64,000 bases of DNA from Candidatus Rokuibacteriota bacterium (GCA_003220685.1 QHTE01000066.1:46592-110591), one strand, 5' to 3'; shown: positions 8,017-17,397, counted from the stretch's first letter. Notes: a model not told the origin generated them from the sequence alone. Numbers and translations are program-made.

Positions 8017-8954
8017 GTCGCGCGCCGCGCGAGCGCCGCGTCGAGCACGCGACGGGCGAGCGTCGCTTCGTGCGCGCGGCTCGTCATCACGATCTCCGCC
8101 ACCTCCGCCTCGACGCCCACCCGAGCCAGGTCGCCCACACACGCGCGGTCGCGCGAGTCGATCAGGAGCCGGCGGAGCCAGGGCGCGTACGCCTCGGCGA
8201 CGCCGAGCGGCGAGACCGTGAGCCCACGGACCCGCATGAGGGCGCCGGCCGGACCGCTCACCGCGGCGCCGCCGACGATCGGGCTCACGCCGACGACGGG
8301 CGCCGCGGTCGCGCTCAACGCCTCGACGATCCCGGGCACGGCGAGGATCGGGCCGATGGAGGTGACGGGATTGGAGGGACAGACGATGACGACGTCCGCC
8401 GTTCGGATCGCCTCGACGACACCCGGGGCGGGACGCGCGCACGGCGCGCCGTCGTAGTCGACGCCGAGCACCTCGACGAGCGCCTTCTCACGCACGAAAT
8501 ACTCCTGGAACGTCAAACGCCCACCCGGTGTGCGGATCATCGTCCGGACCGGATCGTCGCTCATCGGCAGGATGCGCGAGGCGACGCCATGATCGGTGGC
8601 GAGCCGTGCCGTCACCGTCGAGAGTGGGTGCCGCTCGGCGAGCGCCCGGGTGCGCATGAGATGCGTCGCGAGGTCGCGGTCGCCGAGATTGAACCACGTG
8701 TCGGCGCCGTGCGCGGCCATGGCGGCCAGGCAGTTGAACGTCTCGGCGGTCAGTCCCCAGCCGCGCTCCACGTCGAGCAGCCCGGCGAGGGCGTAGGTCA
8801 CGGTGTCGAGGTCGGGGGAGATATGTAGCCCCCAGACCTCGGTGTCGTCGCCGGTGTTGCCGATGACGGTGAGCTCGCGCGGCGTCACGCACGTCGCGAG
8901 GCCACGGAGGAGCTTGGCGGCGCCGGTGCCGCCGGCGAGCGTGACGACGCGCAT
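8013..8954 (-). CDS. cofD: 2-phospho-L-lactate transferase
   Basis: 313 residues from ATG 8954. Begins VVTLAGGTGAAKLLRGL, the phosphate-binding start of the CofD family, and includes NTGDDTEVWGLHISPDLD and CPSNPVTSIGPIL. It transfers the phospholactyl (or PEP-derived) group onto the deazaflavin FO, giving F420-0 or dehydro-F420-0. It sits between a GNAT-like gene and cofC in the F420 operon. A second, distant member of the same superfamily, YvcK, is encoded at 43832-44905. Confidence 0.94.
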   Translation of the reverse strand: MRVVTLAGGTGAAKLLRGLATCVTPRELTVIGNTGDDTEVWGLHISPDLDTVTYALAGLLDVERGWGLTAETFNCLAAMAAHGADTWFNLGDRDLATHLMRTRALAERHPLSTVTARLATDHGVASRILPMSDDPVRTMIRTPGGRLTFQEYFVREKALVEVLGVDYDGAPCARPAPGVVEAIRTADVVIVCPSNPVTSIGPILAVPGIVEALSATAAPVVGVSPIVGGAAVSGPAGALMRVRGLTVSPLGVAEAYAPWLRRLLIDSRDRACVGDLARVGVEAEVAEIVMTSRAHEATLARRVLDAALARRAT

Positions 8955-8956
8955 GG

Positions 8957-9364
8957 TCAGTCGCGGGCGGTTTCTCGGAGCGTCCACAACGCGGTGCCGC
9001 CGCGCCACGCGTAGAGCCCGCTGCCCGGCCGACCCGCGAGATCGGCCGGCAGGGTGCCCTCGGGCACGGGAATGAAGCCGAAGCGCACCCACACCCGATC
9101 GAGGCTCTGCGGGCGCGCGAAAAGCGTGACGACGCCGGACGCCACCGCGTGATCGAGGACGGCGGCCACGAGCTGTGAGGCGATCTCTAAGGCCTCGGTC
9201 GCGGCGCGGACGACCGGTCCGTGCAAGAGCATGGCCACGCCGCTCCGCTCTCCGACCACGGCGCCGACCAGACGCTGACCGCCGTCCGTGGCGCCCCACG
9301 CGACGGCGATGTCGTCGGTGGGAGGCCAGGGGACCGCGGCGAAATCGAAGAGCGGACGGGCCAT
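8957..9364 (-). CDS. GNAT-like acetyltransferase in F420 cluster
   Basis: 135 residues from ATG 9364; the frame is open to 9496, but that start would overlap the HU gene and adds a low-complexity Ala/Pro stretch. The predicted strand-turn pattern (QRLVGAVVG...HGPVV, then a helix and RPQSLDRVWVRFGFIPV) resembles a GNAT fold with a short acetyl-CoA loop, but no clear Q/RxxGxG/A is seen. Only two bases separate it from cofD, so it probably belongs to the operon. Substrate is unknown. Confidence 0.6.
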   Translation of the reverse strand: MARPLFDFAAVPWPPTDDIAVAWGATDGGQRLVGAVVGERSGVAMLLHGPVVRAATEALEIASQLVAAVLDHAVASGVVTLFARPQSLDRVWVRFGFIPVPEGTLPADLAGRPGSGLYAWRGGTALWTLRETARD

Positions 9365-9482
9365 CGCGGCGTCCGGCAGGGGACGGTATCCGATTCCCTG
9401 CCAGACCCTCGGAACGGTCGCAGAAGCGAGTGAGGGGGCTGGAGCGGCGGCGGGCCGAGTGCCCCCCGTGCGATTTCCAGTC

Positions 9483-9776
9483 CTACTTCTTGCCAAGCAC
9501 CGCGTCCTTCAGGCTCTTCGCGAGCCGGAACTTGCAGACACGCTTGGCCGGAATCTTGATGGGCTCGCCGGTCTGTGGATTCCGTCCCATCCGCGCCTTG
9601 CGGTTCGCGAGCACCAGCTTGCCGAAGCCCGGAAGGACGAACGCGCCGCTCTTCTTCGCTTCCTTGGACGCGAGCGAGAGCGTCTCGTCGAGGATACCCT
9701 CGATCTGTTTCCGGGTGAGGCTGGACTTCTCCGCAAGGTACGCGACCGTCGCGGTCTTCGTCATCGTCTTCGCCAC
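9483..9776 (-). CDS. HU/IHF-family DNA-binding protein
   Basis: 97 residues, normal for HU. It has the dimer helices (LTRKQIEGILDE), FGKLVLANRKAR and the DNA-intercalating arm GRNPQTGEPIKIPA. The GTG at 9776 is preferred over the ATG four codons later because a perfect AGGAGGT (9782-9788) lies five bases before it. HU dimers bend DNA and organise the nucleoid. It is embedded between F420 genes on the same strand, probably with its own promoter in the ~70-base gap towards cofH. Confidence 0.93.
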   Translation of the reverse strand: MAKTMTKTATVAYLAEKSSLTRKQIEGILDETLSLASKEAKKSGAFVLPGFGKLVLANRKARMGRNPQTGEPIKIPAKRVCKFRLAKSLKDAVLGKK

Positions 9777-9849
9777 AGGTGACCTCCTGTCGATCGAGGG
9801 TGGTAGTTGAACGCAAACTGCATTATTACCACAGGCCTACCCGGCGCGG

Positions 9850-11115
9850 CTAGCCGCGCGTGAAGCGGAATTCTCCCGAGGCGATCAGTCGGCGATACGA
9901 GCCGAAGCGTGCCTCCGCGTCGTCGACTTTGTCCAGGGGGGAATCGGGGGTTTCCCCATCTCTATAGGTTCGAATGAGGCCGTACACCGTGTCGCGCTGC
10001 GCGGGCACCCGCCCGACGTCGCGGATGAGGCGATGGAGCTCGGCCGGCCCGACGAGCTGGCCGTATTGCGCGCCGGCCGACGTCGAGATCGACTCGTTGA
10101 TCAGGGTGCCCCCGAGATCGTTGGCGCCCGCGCCGAGCAGCAGCTGGGCGAGCTTCGGTCCTTCCTTGACCCAGGACGACTGGATGTTGCGGAACGTCGC
10201 GCCGAGCATGAGCCGCGCGAGCGCGTGCATCTTGACGACCTCGGCGCCGGTGGCGCCGGGTCGGACGCCGGGGACGAGGCCCTTCGAGTACATCGGCGCT
10301 TCGGAGTGGATCAGCGAGAGCGGCACGAACTCCGTGAACCCGCCGGTGTCCTTCTGGATCGAGCGCAGCAGCGCCATGTGGCGGATCCAGTGGGCCGGCG
10401 TCTCCACGTGACCGTACATGATCGTGGAGGTCGTGCGGATGCCGAGCGCGTGCGCGGTCGTGATCACGTCGACCCACTGGTCGACGGTGATCCGGCCGCG
10501 CGCGATGACGTCGCGGATCGCCTGGTCGAGGATCTCGGCCGACGTGCCGGGCAGGGTGCCGAGCCCCGCCGCCTTGAGCTCGCTCAGATACTCCCGGATC
10601 GGCAGCCCCGAGCGCACCGAGCCGTACAGCACCTCCTCGGGCGAGAACGCGTGGATGTGCAGCTCCGGCAGCGCCGTCGTGATCGCGCGCGTGAGATCGA
10701 TGTAGTAGCGTCCGTCGAGCTTCGGCGGCAGCCCCGCCTGGATGCACACCTCGGTGGCGCCGAGATCCCGCGCCTCCTGGGCGCGCCGCACCACCTCCGC
10801 GAGCGGCAGGAAGTAGCCCTCTTCCTCGCGGTGGTCGCGGCTGAACGCACAGAACGTGCAGTGCTTGATGCAGACGTTCGTGAAGTTGACGTTGCGATTG
10901 ACGACATAGGTGACGACGTCGCCCGCCTGCCGCTGCCGGAGCTCGTCGGCGACCAGGCTCAAGGCGTGCAGATCGCGGCCCTCGGCCCCGGTGAGCGCGA
11001 TGCCGTCCTCGACCGACACTTCGTGGCCATCGAGGGCTCGGGTGAGGGTCGGGCGGAGATCGCGCGAGACCCAGTCGAGCGAGCCGAGGAGGCTACCAGC
11101 GACGCCAGCGTTCAT
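9850..11115 (-). CDS. cofH: FO synthase subunit 2 (radical SAM)
   Basis: 421 residues. Radical-SAM iron-sulfur motif CIKHCTFC (Cys82, 86, 89), preceded by VVNRNVNFTNVC, and the downstream VETPAHWIRHMALLR and NESISTSAG blocks specific to CofH. With CofG it condenses tyrosine with a diaminouracil to give the deazaflavin FO, the redox core of F420. Its start lies 23 bases inside the end of cofG, indicating translational coupling. Distinguished from menaquinone-pathway MqnC/MqnE by its F420 gene neighbourhood. Confidence 0.93.
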   Translation of the reverse strand: MNAGVAGSLLGSLDWVSRDLRPTLTRALDGHEVSVEDGIALTGAEGRDLHALSLVADELRQRQAGDVVTYVVNRNVNFTNVCIKHCTFCAFSRDHREEEGYFLPLAEVVRRAQEARDLGATEVCIQAGLPPKLDGRYYIDLTRAITTALPELHIHAFSPEEVLYGSVRSGLPIREYLSELKAAGLGTLPGTSAEILDQAIRDVIARGRITVDQWVDVITTAHALGIRTTSTIMYGHVETPAHWIRHMALLRSIQKDTGGFTEFVPLSLIHSEAPMYSKGLVPGVRPGATGAEVVKMHALARLMLGATFRNIQSSWVKEGPKLAQLLLGAGANDLGGTLINESISTSAGAQYGQLVGPAELHRLIRDVGRVPAQRDTVYGLIRTYRDGETPDSPLDKVDDAEARFGSYRRLIASGEFRFTRG

Positions 11116-12235
11116 AGGATTCCTTGACGAGACCGTGCTCGTCGACCAGGGCCTGGACGCGCGCGCGCAGGCTCTCGTCCACGTACTCGGCGCGCGTCGC
11201 GAACTCCGGATAGATCGCCAGACGCTCGCGCAGGACGAAGCCCTGGCTCTCGGTCGCGCGCCGGAGCTCGGGGATCAGCGGCCACGGTTTCTCCGGGTTG
11301 ATGTGATCGAGGGTCAGCGGCGAGATGCCCCCCCAGTCGTTGAGACCCGCCGCCAGGAGCCGCGGATAGACGTCGGGCGTGAGGTTCGGCGGCGCCTGGA
11401 TGTTCACGTCGGGCCCGAGGACGAGCCGCGCCACCGCGAGGGTCCACAGGAGATCCTCGAGCGAGGGCTCGGGCGCCTCGCGCATCGGGATCCGCGGCTT
11501 GGCGCGGAAGTTCTGGACGATCACCTCCTGGATGTGACCGTGCTTCTCGTGGAGGTCGCGGATGGCGACGAGCGTGTCCGCGCGCTCGCGCCGCGTCTCG
11601 CCGATGCCGATGAGCAGGCCGGTCGTGAACGGGATGCCGAGCTTGCCGGCGAGCGCGATCGTCTTGAGCCGGCGCGCCGGCACCTTGTCGGGTGCCCGGT
11701 CGTGCGCCATCCCGCGCGCGAGGAGCCGCTCCGACACCGTCTCGAGCATGAGGCCCATGCTCACGTTCACCTCGCGCAGCGCGGCCAGGTCGCGCTCGCC
11801 CATCACTCCCGGGTTGGCGTGGGGCAGGAGCGGCGACTCCGCGAGGACCGCCGCGCAGACGGCGCGGAGATACGACAGGGTCGTGCGGTGCCCGTGCCGC
11901 CGGAGAAACTCGCGGTGGCTCGCGAACGAGGCCTCGGGCTTGTCGCCGAGCGAGAACAGCGCTTCCTTCGCGCCCAGCCGGCCGCCCGCCTGTGCGAGCG
12001 CCACCACCTCGTCCGGCGCCATCGTGTGGGCCCCGGGCTCGCCCGGATCGCGGCGGAACGTGCAGTAGCCGCAGTAGTCGCGGCACAAGGTCGTCAGCGG
12101 CACGAAGACCTTGGCCGAGAACGTGACGGTGCGGCCCCGGCCGCGGTCGCGCAGCTCGCCGGCGCGGGCGAGCAGCTCCGGGAGCCCTGCCGCCGGCGTG
12201 TCGATGAGCGAGCACGCGTCCTGGTGCGAGATCAT
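11093..12235 (-). CDS. cofG: FO synthase subunit 1 (radical SAM)
   Basis: 380 residues from ATG 12235, overlapping the stop of the upstream oxidoreductase as ATGA. Radical-SAM motif CRDYCGYC (Cys51, 55, 58) followed by TF, and NDWGGISPLTLDHINPE near the C-terminus, both typical of CofG. It catalyses the second half of FO formation. In actinobacteria CofG and CofH are fused as FbiC; here they are separate overlapping genes. Confidence 0.93.
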   Translation of the reverse strand: MISHQDACSLIDTPAAGLPELLARAGELRDRGRGRTVTFSAKVFVPLTTLCRDYCGYCTFRRDPGEPGAHTMAPDEVVALAQAGGRLGAKEALFSLGDKPEASFASHREFLRRHGHRTTLSYLRAVCAAVLAESPLLPHANPGVMGERDLAALREVNVSMGLMLETVSERLLARGMAHDRAPDKVPARRLKTIALAGKLGIPFTTGLLIGIGETRRERADTLVAIRDLHEKHGHIQEVIVQNFRAKPRIPMREAPEPSLEDLLWTLAVARLVLGPDVNIQAPPNLTPDVYPRLLAAGLNDWGGISPLTLDHINPEKPWPLIPELRRATESQGFVLRERLAIYPEFATRAEYVDESLRARVQALVDEHGLVKESYERWRRW

Positions 12236-13269
12236 GACCGGCGCCGCGCGGCCTTCTTCTTCGACGACGTCGTGGACCCGCCGCGACGCGACGGTGCGGC
12301 GGCGGCGCCGGCCCGCGAGAGCTTGGGCCGCACGTCGTTCGCGAAGTGCTCGATGTTCGCGAGGACCGCCCGCAGCTCCTGCACGGTGTGGTCGAAGACG
12401 AAGTGCGACACACCGAGCTCCTGGTAGCGGCGGATGTCGGCCGCAATCTCGTCCGCGGAGCCCTGGAACGGCGGCCGATCGCCGGCGGCGGCCTTGGCGT
12501 TCCGGCCGCGCACTTCCATCGGAACGCGGATCGTGAGCACGACCGACTTCGGATCGCGTCCGGCGCGCCGCGCCCAGTCGTGGATCTCCTGCGCCTTCAA
12601 GGCGTACTCGTCCGGCCTGAGCATCGCCGGCGGCCGCATCGCGATCGGATGCCAGCCGTCGCCGATGGTGCCGGCGCGCCGGAGCGCGGCGCCGGTGTGG
12701 CCGCCGATCCAGACGGGAATGCCGCCCCGCTGCACCGGCTTGGGGAGCACGTGGATGTCGCGGACCGAGTAGTGCTTGCCCTCGTAGCTGACCGGATCGG
12801 TCGTCCACGCGGTGCGCATCAGCTTGATGTAGTCGTCGGTCACCCGGCCGCGCTCCTCGAACGGCGGCGCGCCGAGCGCCTCGAACTCCTCGCGCAGCCA
12901 GCCCACACCCGCGCCGAGGATGACCCGCCCCTTCGAGAGCACGTCGATCGTCGCGAGCATCTTGGCCTGGAGCAGCGGGTTGCGATACGGGACGACGAGC
13001 ACGCTGATGCCGAGCCGGGCCCGCTTGGTCGCGTGCGCGAGGTGGCTCAAGGTCGTCAGGGGCTCGAGGTAGTCCTGCGCGAGCCCGCCGGGAAACTGCC
13101 CGCTCGTGGTGTAGGGGTACACCGACTTGGCCGACGCGACGGGCATCACGACGTGGTCGGTGACGAACAGCGAGTCGAACCGCAGCGCGTCGGCTTTCTC
13201 GGCGAGCTGCAGGACGACGTCGATATTGGCCAGCGGCCCGCGACCCGGAAGCGAGAACCCGAACTCCAC
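12232..13269 (-). CDS. LLM-class F420-dependent oxidoreductase
   Basis: 345 residues. Luciferase-like TIM-barrel: EFGFSLPGRGP start, TDHVVMP, PYRNPLLQAKMLATIDVLSKGR, LGAGVGWLREEFEALG and the IPVWIGG segment. These proteins use reduced F420 (less often FMN) to oxidise or reduce small organic substrates; the immediate coupling to cofG makes F420 the likely cofactor. The last ~35 residues are a Lys/Arg/Ser-rich basic tail not seen in the core fold. The gene is first in the F420 operon, so the operon promoter should lie in 13270-13334. Confidence 0.88.
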   Translation of the reverse strand: MEFGFSLPGRGPLANIDVVLQLAEKADALRFDSLFVTDHVVMPVASAKSVYPYTTSGQFPGGLAQDYLEPLTTLSHLAHATKRARLGISVLVVPYRNPLLQAKMLATIDVLSKGRVILGAGVGWLREEFEALGAPPFEERGRVTDDYIKLMRTAWTTDPVSYEGKHYSVRDIHVLPKPVQRGGIPVWIGGHTGAALRRAGTIGDGWHPIAMRPPAMLRPDEYALKAQEIHDWARRAGRDPKSVVLTIRVPMEVRGRNAKAAAGDRPPFQGSADEIAADIRRYQELGVSHFVFDHTVQELRAVLANIEHFANDVRPKLSRAGAAAAPSRRGGSTTSSKKKAARRRS

Positions 13270-13334
13270 GATCTCCTCCGAGAATTATGGCGGTTTCCTG
13301 GAACGCGACGGCCGATATGGTATCACTAAGCGGG

Positions 13335-15149
13335 ATGCAATTCTTCGACGTCGTCGTCATCGGCGCCGGCCATGCGGGCTGCGAGGCGGCGCTGGCCTCT
13401 GCGCGCATGGGCTGCCGGACGTTGCTGCTCACGATGAACCTCGACGCGATCGGCCAGATGTCGTGCAACCCCGCCGTCGGCGGCACCGCGAAGGGCCATC
13501 TCGTCCGCGAGATCGACGCGCTCGGCGGCGAGATGGGACGCAACACCGACCGCGCCGCGATCCAGTTCAAGACGCTCAACGCCTCGCGCGGCCCGGCGGT
13601 CCGGGCGTCGCGGGCCCAGTGCGATCGCGCGCGCTACCGGGGTGCCATGAAGCGCACCGTCGAGAGCGAGCCGAATCTCGAGGTGCGACAAGGGCAGGCG
13701 GTGCGCTTCGTCCTCGACCGAGGCCGGGTCGCCGGGGTCGAGGACCAGATCGGCGTGCGCTACGGCGCGCGCGCGGTCGTCGTCACGACCGGGACGTTCC
13801 TGCGCGGGCTGATTCACGTCGGGCTCACCCGCCACAGCGCCGGCCGCGCCGGCGAGTTCGCGTCCGTCGATCTCTCGAACGCGCTGCGCGACCTCGGGCT
13901 CACGCTCGGGCGGCTGAAGACCGGCACGTCGCCGCGCCTGCGACGCTCGACGATCGACTACGCGGGGCTCGAGGAGCAGCGCGGCGATGCCGAGCCGTGG
14001 CCGTTTCACTGGGCCAGCACGCGGCTCGAGCTGCCGCAGATCGCGTGTCACGTGACGTACACGACGCCCCGTACCCACGAGATCGTCCGCGAGAACCTCG
14101 ATCGATCGCCGCTCTACTCCGGCGTCATCGATGCGACCGGCGTCCGGTACTGTCCCTCGATCGAGGACAAGGTGAAGCGGTTCGCCGACCGCGAACGCCA
14201 CCAGGTGATCCTGGAGCCCGACGGGCTCGAGACCGAAGAGGTGTACGCGAACGGGATCTCGACGAGCCTGCCTCCGGACGCGCAGGAGAGGCTCGTCCAC
14301 TCGATCCCCGGCCTCGAGCGCGCCGAGATCATGCGCCCGGGCTACGCCATCGAGTACGACTTCGTCCATCCGACGCAGCTCGCGCCGACGCTCGAGTGCC
14401 GCGCGGCGCCGGGGCTCTACCTGGCCGGCCAGATCAACGGCACGACCGGCTACGAGGAGGCGGCCGCCCTCGGGCTCTGGGCCGGCGCGAACGCGGCCTC
14501 GGCGGTGCTCGGTCGCGAGCCGTTTCTCCCGGACCGCTCCGAATGCTACATGGCGGTGCTCGTGGACGACCTGGTCACCAAGGGAACGCTCGAGCCCTAT
14601 CGGATGTTCACCTCGCGCGCCGAGTATCGTCTCCTGCTCCGCGAGGACAACGCGGACCTCCGCCTGACACCGGCGGGTTACCGCCTCGGGCTGGTCCCGC
14701 GCGCGCGATACGAGGCGGTCGAGTGTCGGCGCGCGCAGACGGCGGCGGAGATTCGCCGCCTCGAGGGCACGCGCGTCGGCGGGACCCCGCTGCTCCAGCT
14801 GCTCCGCCGCCCGGAGGTGACCTACGCCGACGTCCGGCGCTTGGCCCCCGGGGCGCTCACGGACGTCGCGGTGGCGCGCCAGGTCGAGGTCTCCGCGAAG
14901 TACGAGGGCTACATCCGTCGCATGCTGGACGACGTCGCGCGCTTCAAGCGCCTCGAGCAGCGCTTGATCCCCGACGCGCTCGACTATCGCAACGTGCCGG
15001 GCCTCTCGACCGAGATCCGCGAGCGGCTCGCGGAGGTCCGCCCACGCTCGCTGGGACAGGCCTCGCGCATTCCCGGCGTGACTCCGGCGGCCATCTCGAT
15101 CCTGGCGGTGTGGTGTCACCGAGCCGAGTCGGCGGAGACGAGGCGCTGA
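13335..15149 (+). CDS. mnmG: tRNA uridine-5-carboxymethylaminomethyl modification enzyme
   Basis: 604 residues from ATG 13335 (an in-frame ATG 48 bases upstream adds an unconserved leader). FAD-binding GAGHAGCEAAL (10-20), NPAVGGTAKGHLVREIDALGG, LKTGTSPRL, the INGTTGYEEAAALGL block and the C-terminal helical tRNA-binding domain are all present. With MnmE it installs cmnm5 at U34 of several tRNAs. MnmE and RsmG, frequent neighbours elsewhere, are not adjacent. Length is slightly short of the ~620-residue norm but no domain is missing. Confidence 0.95.
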   Translation: MQFFDVVVIGAGHAGCEAALASARMGCRTLLLTMNLDAIGQMSCNPAVGGTAKGHLVREIDALGGEMGRNTDRAAIQFKTLNASRGPAVRASRAQCDRARYRGAMKRTVESEPNLEVRQGQAVRFVLDRGRVAGVEDQIGVRYGARAVVVTTGTFLRGLIHVGLTRHSAGRAGEFASVDLSNALRDLGLTLGRLKTGTSPRLRRSTIDYAGLEEQRGDAEPWPFHWASTRLELPQIACHVTYTTPRTHEIVRENLDRSPLYSGVIDATGVRYCPSIEDKVKRFADRERHQVILEPDGLETEEVYANGISTSLPPDAQERLVHSIPGLERAEIMRPGYAIEYDFVHPTQLAPTLECRAAPGLYLAGQINGTTGYEEAAALGLWAGANAASAVLGREPFLPDRSECYMAVLVDDLVTKGTLEPYRMFTSRAEYRLLLREDNADLRLTPAGYRLGLVPRARYEAVECRRAQTAAEIRRLEGTRVGGTPLLQLLRRPEVTYADVRRLAPGALTDVAVARQVEVSAKYEGYIRRMLDDVARFKRLEQRLIPDALDYRNVPGLSTEIRERLAEVRPRSLGQASRIPGVTPAAISILAVWCHRAESAETRR

Positions 15150-15241
15150 CGCTCCGGGCGGCGCCGACGGCGGTCGGGCGGAGGCCCGACGGGCGGTGAG
15201 CGCGGCGTCGTCGCGCGGCGTGACGCCCGAGGAGTTCCTGA

Positions 15242-15553
15242 AGAAGCCACGCGGGCGCGATCGTGGCCCTGGCGGACGAGACGGCGACGTGCGCGTCCAT
15301 GTGGGAGACGAACCCGTCGGGCGAGCTCCGTCCCGAGCTCTTTCCCCTGACTCTCCAACTGTCCGTAAACCTTATCCGAAACGCCGGTAGCGGGACCTTG
15401 ACAGCCGAGGCCCAGATCGTCCATCGTGGTCGTACGATTCTCGTCGTCGACGTGGAAGTCTTTGACGATCAGCGGCGGCTCATCGCCAAGCTCGCGGCGA
15501 CTCAACTCGCTCCGGCGGCTCCGCCGGCTGAGGCTCGACCTCACACAGGGTGA
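15242..15553 (+). pseudogene. N-terminally truncated PaaI-type hotdog thioesterase
   Basis: The frame opens after a TGA at 15239-15241 and reads SHAGAIVALADETATCASMW, then SVNLIRNAGSGTLTAEAQIVHRG, the middle and end of a PaaI/4HBT-type acyl-CoA thioesterase. The usual ~40 N-terminal residues before the H-G/A-G turn are absent, and the only possible start (GTG 15263) would also remove that turn. The preceding sequence in other frames does not supply a recognisable N-terminus. I read it as a decayed gene fragment between mnmG and the kinase operon; a sequencing error alone would not explain the loss. Confidence 0.6.
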
Positions 15554-15561
15554 GAGGCGGA

Positions 15562-16995
15562 ATGCGGCTCGCCTCGAAGATATTTCTGACGTCGGCGGTG
15601 GTCGTCGTCGTGCTCGGCGTGGTGGGCGTCCTGAGCCTGCGCGCCGTCGGCCGTCTCGCCTCCGTCAACCGTGAGATCACCACTCGCACCGTTCCCGCTC
15701 TCCGGCTGGCCGCTTCGACGCGCGACATCGTCCCAGCCCTGGTTCGCCTGGAAGCCCGGTTCCTCGTGCTGAACGACCCGCGCTTCATCGGCGCCTGGAA
15801 CGAGCGCGCCGATCGGTTGCGGGTGAGCCTGATCCGGCTGCGCGAGTACACGACGAACGCGCAGGAAGTGCGTCTCCTCGAGGACGCCAGCGAATCCTTC
15901 GAGCGCTACTACGGCACGGTCGGTCAGATCCACGCGCTGCTCGCGCGCGGCCAGCGCGTGCGCGCTGCGGCCCTCTCGGAGGGCGCCTCGCGGTCGCTCG
16001 CCGATCGCGTCGAGGCGAATCTCGAGGCGTTGACCGAGTCGATGCACGCCGACGTCCTGCAGGCGCAGGCCGAGGTCGCGCGTCTCGAGGCGCGCACCTG
16101 GTCGGGCGTGCTACTGGCGCTGGGGGCGGCGGTGGGGCTGGCGCTGATCGGAAGCGGGCTCATCGCGCACCGCCTGACTCAAAAGCTCCAGAAGCTGTCG
16201 GCCGCGACCTCGGCCGTGGCCGCCGGGTCGTTCGAGGAGCCCATTGCCGTCGAAGGCCGCGACGAGGTCGGCCAGCTCGCGCGCTCGTTCAGCTCGATGG
16301 CGCGCGAGCTCCGGCGGATGGAGGAGACCAAGGAAGAGTTCTTCGCCTCGGTGTCCCACGAGCTGCGCTCGCCGCTCACGTCGATCCGGGAAGGCGCCCA
16401 CCTCCTGCGCGACCGGGTCTCGGGGCCGCTCAACGACAAGCAGCGGCGGCTCGTCGAGATCATCGCGGCCGGCGCTGACCGCCTGCTTGGACTCGTCAAC
16501 CAGATCCTCGAGGTGTCGCGCCTTCGGGCGGGCGTGCTGCCGATCCAGCGCGAGCGCCTCGACCTGGACAAGGTCATCACGCGCGCCGTGGAGGAGCTCA
16601 AGCCGAGCGCGGACCAAGCCGGCGTCGTGCTCGAGCGGGAGAGCGTCGGCGAGGAATTCGTGCTCCTGGGCGACGAGACGCGGCTCCTGCAGGTGGTCGT
16701 CAACCTCGTCGGCAACGCCATCCGCTTCACGAAGCGCGGCGGACGAGTCGTGGCGCGCCTCGTGTCGACCGGACCGGAGCTCGAGATCCAGGTCGAGGAC
16801 ACGGGCATCGGGATCCCGCCGGCCGAGCTCCCGCACGTGTTCGAGCCGTACCGGCAGGCGCACGGCGATCGAGGCGGGACGGGTCTCGGCCTCGCGATCG
16901 TCCGCGGCGTCGCGCAGGCCCACGGCGGCCGGGTCACCGTCGAGTCACAGGAAGGGAAGGGGAGCCGGTTCACCGTGCTCCTGCCGCGCTCATGA
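15562..16995 (+). CDS. Membrane sensor histidine kinase (GlrK/QseE-like arrangement)
   Basis: 477 residues from ATG 15562 (GTG 15550 is an alternative). Transmembrane helix ~6-27, a ~150-residue helical periplasmic domain, second helix ~178-203, HAMP, then HisKA with SVSHELRSPL (His266) and HATPase_c with N box NLVGNAIRFT, DTGIGIP and GTGLGLAI. It autophosphorylates and passes phosphate to a response regulator, most likely one of the two encoded downstream. The gene order kinase, small lipoprotein, regulator resembles enterobacterial glrK-qseG-glrR, which responds to envelope stress; that parallel is inferred from order only. Confidence 0.9.
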   Translation: MRLASKIFLTSAVVVVVLGVVGVLSLRAVGRLASVNREITTRTVPALRLAASTRDIVPALVRLEARFLVLNDPRFIGAWNERADRLRVSLIRLREYTTNAQEVRLLEDASESFERYYGTVGQIHALLARGQRVRAAALSEGASRSLADRVEANLEALTESMHADVLQAQAEVARLEARTWSGVLLALGAAVGLALIGSGLIAHRLTQKLQKLSAATSAVAAGSFEEPIAVEGRDEVGQLARSFSSMARELRRMEETKEEFFASVSHELRSPLTSIREGAHLLRDRVSGPLNDKQRRLVEIIAAGADRLLGLVNQILEVSRLRAGVLPIQRERLDLDKVITRAVEELKPSADQAGVVLERESVGEEFVLLGDETRLLQVVVNLVGNAIRFTKRGGRVVARLVSTGPELEIQVEDTGIGIPPAELPHVFEPYRQAHGDRGGTGLGLAIVRGVAQAHGGRVTVESQEGKGSRFTVLLPRS

Positions 16996-17390
16996 CGCGA
17001 GCGTGGACGGCGGTCGCGCTCTCGCTGGTCCTCGCCGGCTGCAGCTCGTGGGGCTTCACCAATCCCTTCGGCGGCCCCAGCACGATGCTCGCGAAGGCCG
17101 ATCGGCTCACCGCCGACGGCGACTACCGCTCGGCGGTCGCCGCGTACGACGCGTACCTCGCGCAGCACTCCGACGACTCGCAGGCCATCCGGGCGCGTCG
17201 CGACGCGGTCGCGTCGATCGTGACGACCCGCGACGAGATCGCGCGGGTCAATCAGGAGCTCGCCCGCGTGCGCGACGAGCTCGCCAAGCGCGAAGGCGAC
17301 CTGGCGCGGGTGCGCCAGGAGGCCGAGAAGCTTCGCGCCGACCTCGAGCGGCTCAAGCAGATCGACTTGCAGCTCGAAAAGCGAAAGTGA
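16992..17390 (+). CDS. Coiled-coil lipoprotein (QseG/YfhG-like position)
   Basis: 132 residues. Signal peptide with lipobox LAGC (Cys at ~17) then a TPR-like segment (TADGDYRSAVAAYDAYL) and a long heptad-rich coiled coil (residues ~75-130, charged Arg/Glu/Lys). It overlaps the kinase stop as ATGA. In the GlrK-QseG-GlrR system the lipoprotein controls the kinase from the outer membrane; this protein occupies the same position and has similar size and topology. Sequence identity to QseG cannot be judged by eye, so no symbol is given. Confidence 0.75.
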   Translation: MTRAWTAVALSLVLAGCSSWGFTNPFGGPSTMLAKADRLTADGDYRSAVAAYDAYLAQHSDDSQAIRARRDAVASIVTTRDEIARVNQELARVRDELAKREGDLARVRQEAEKLRADLERLKQIDLQLEKRK

Positions 17391-17397
17391 TGACGAC

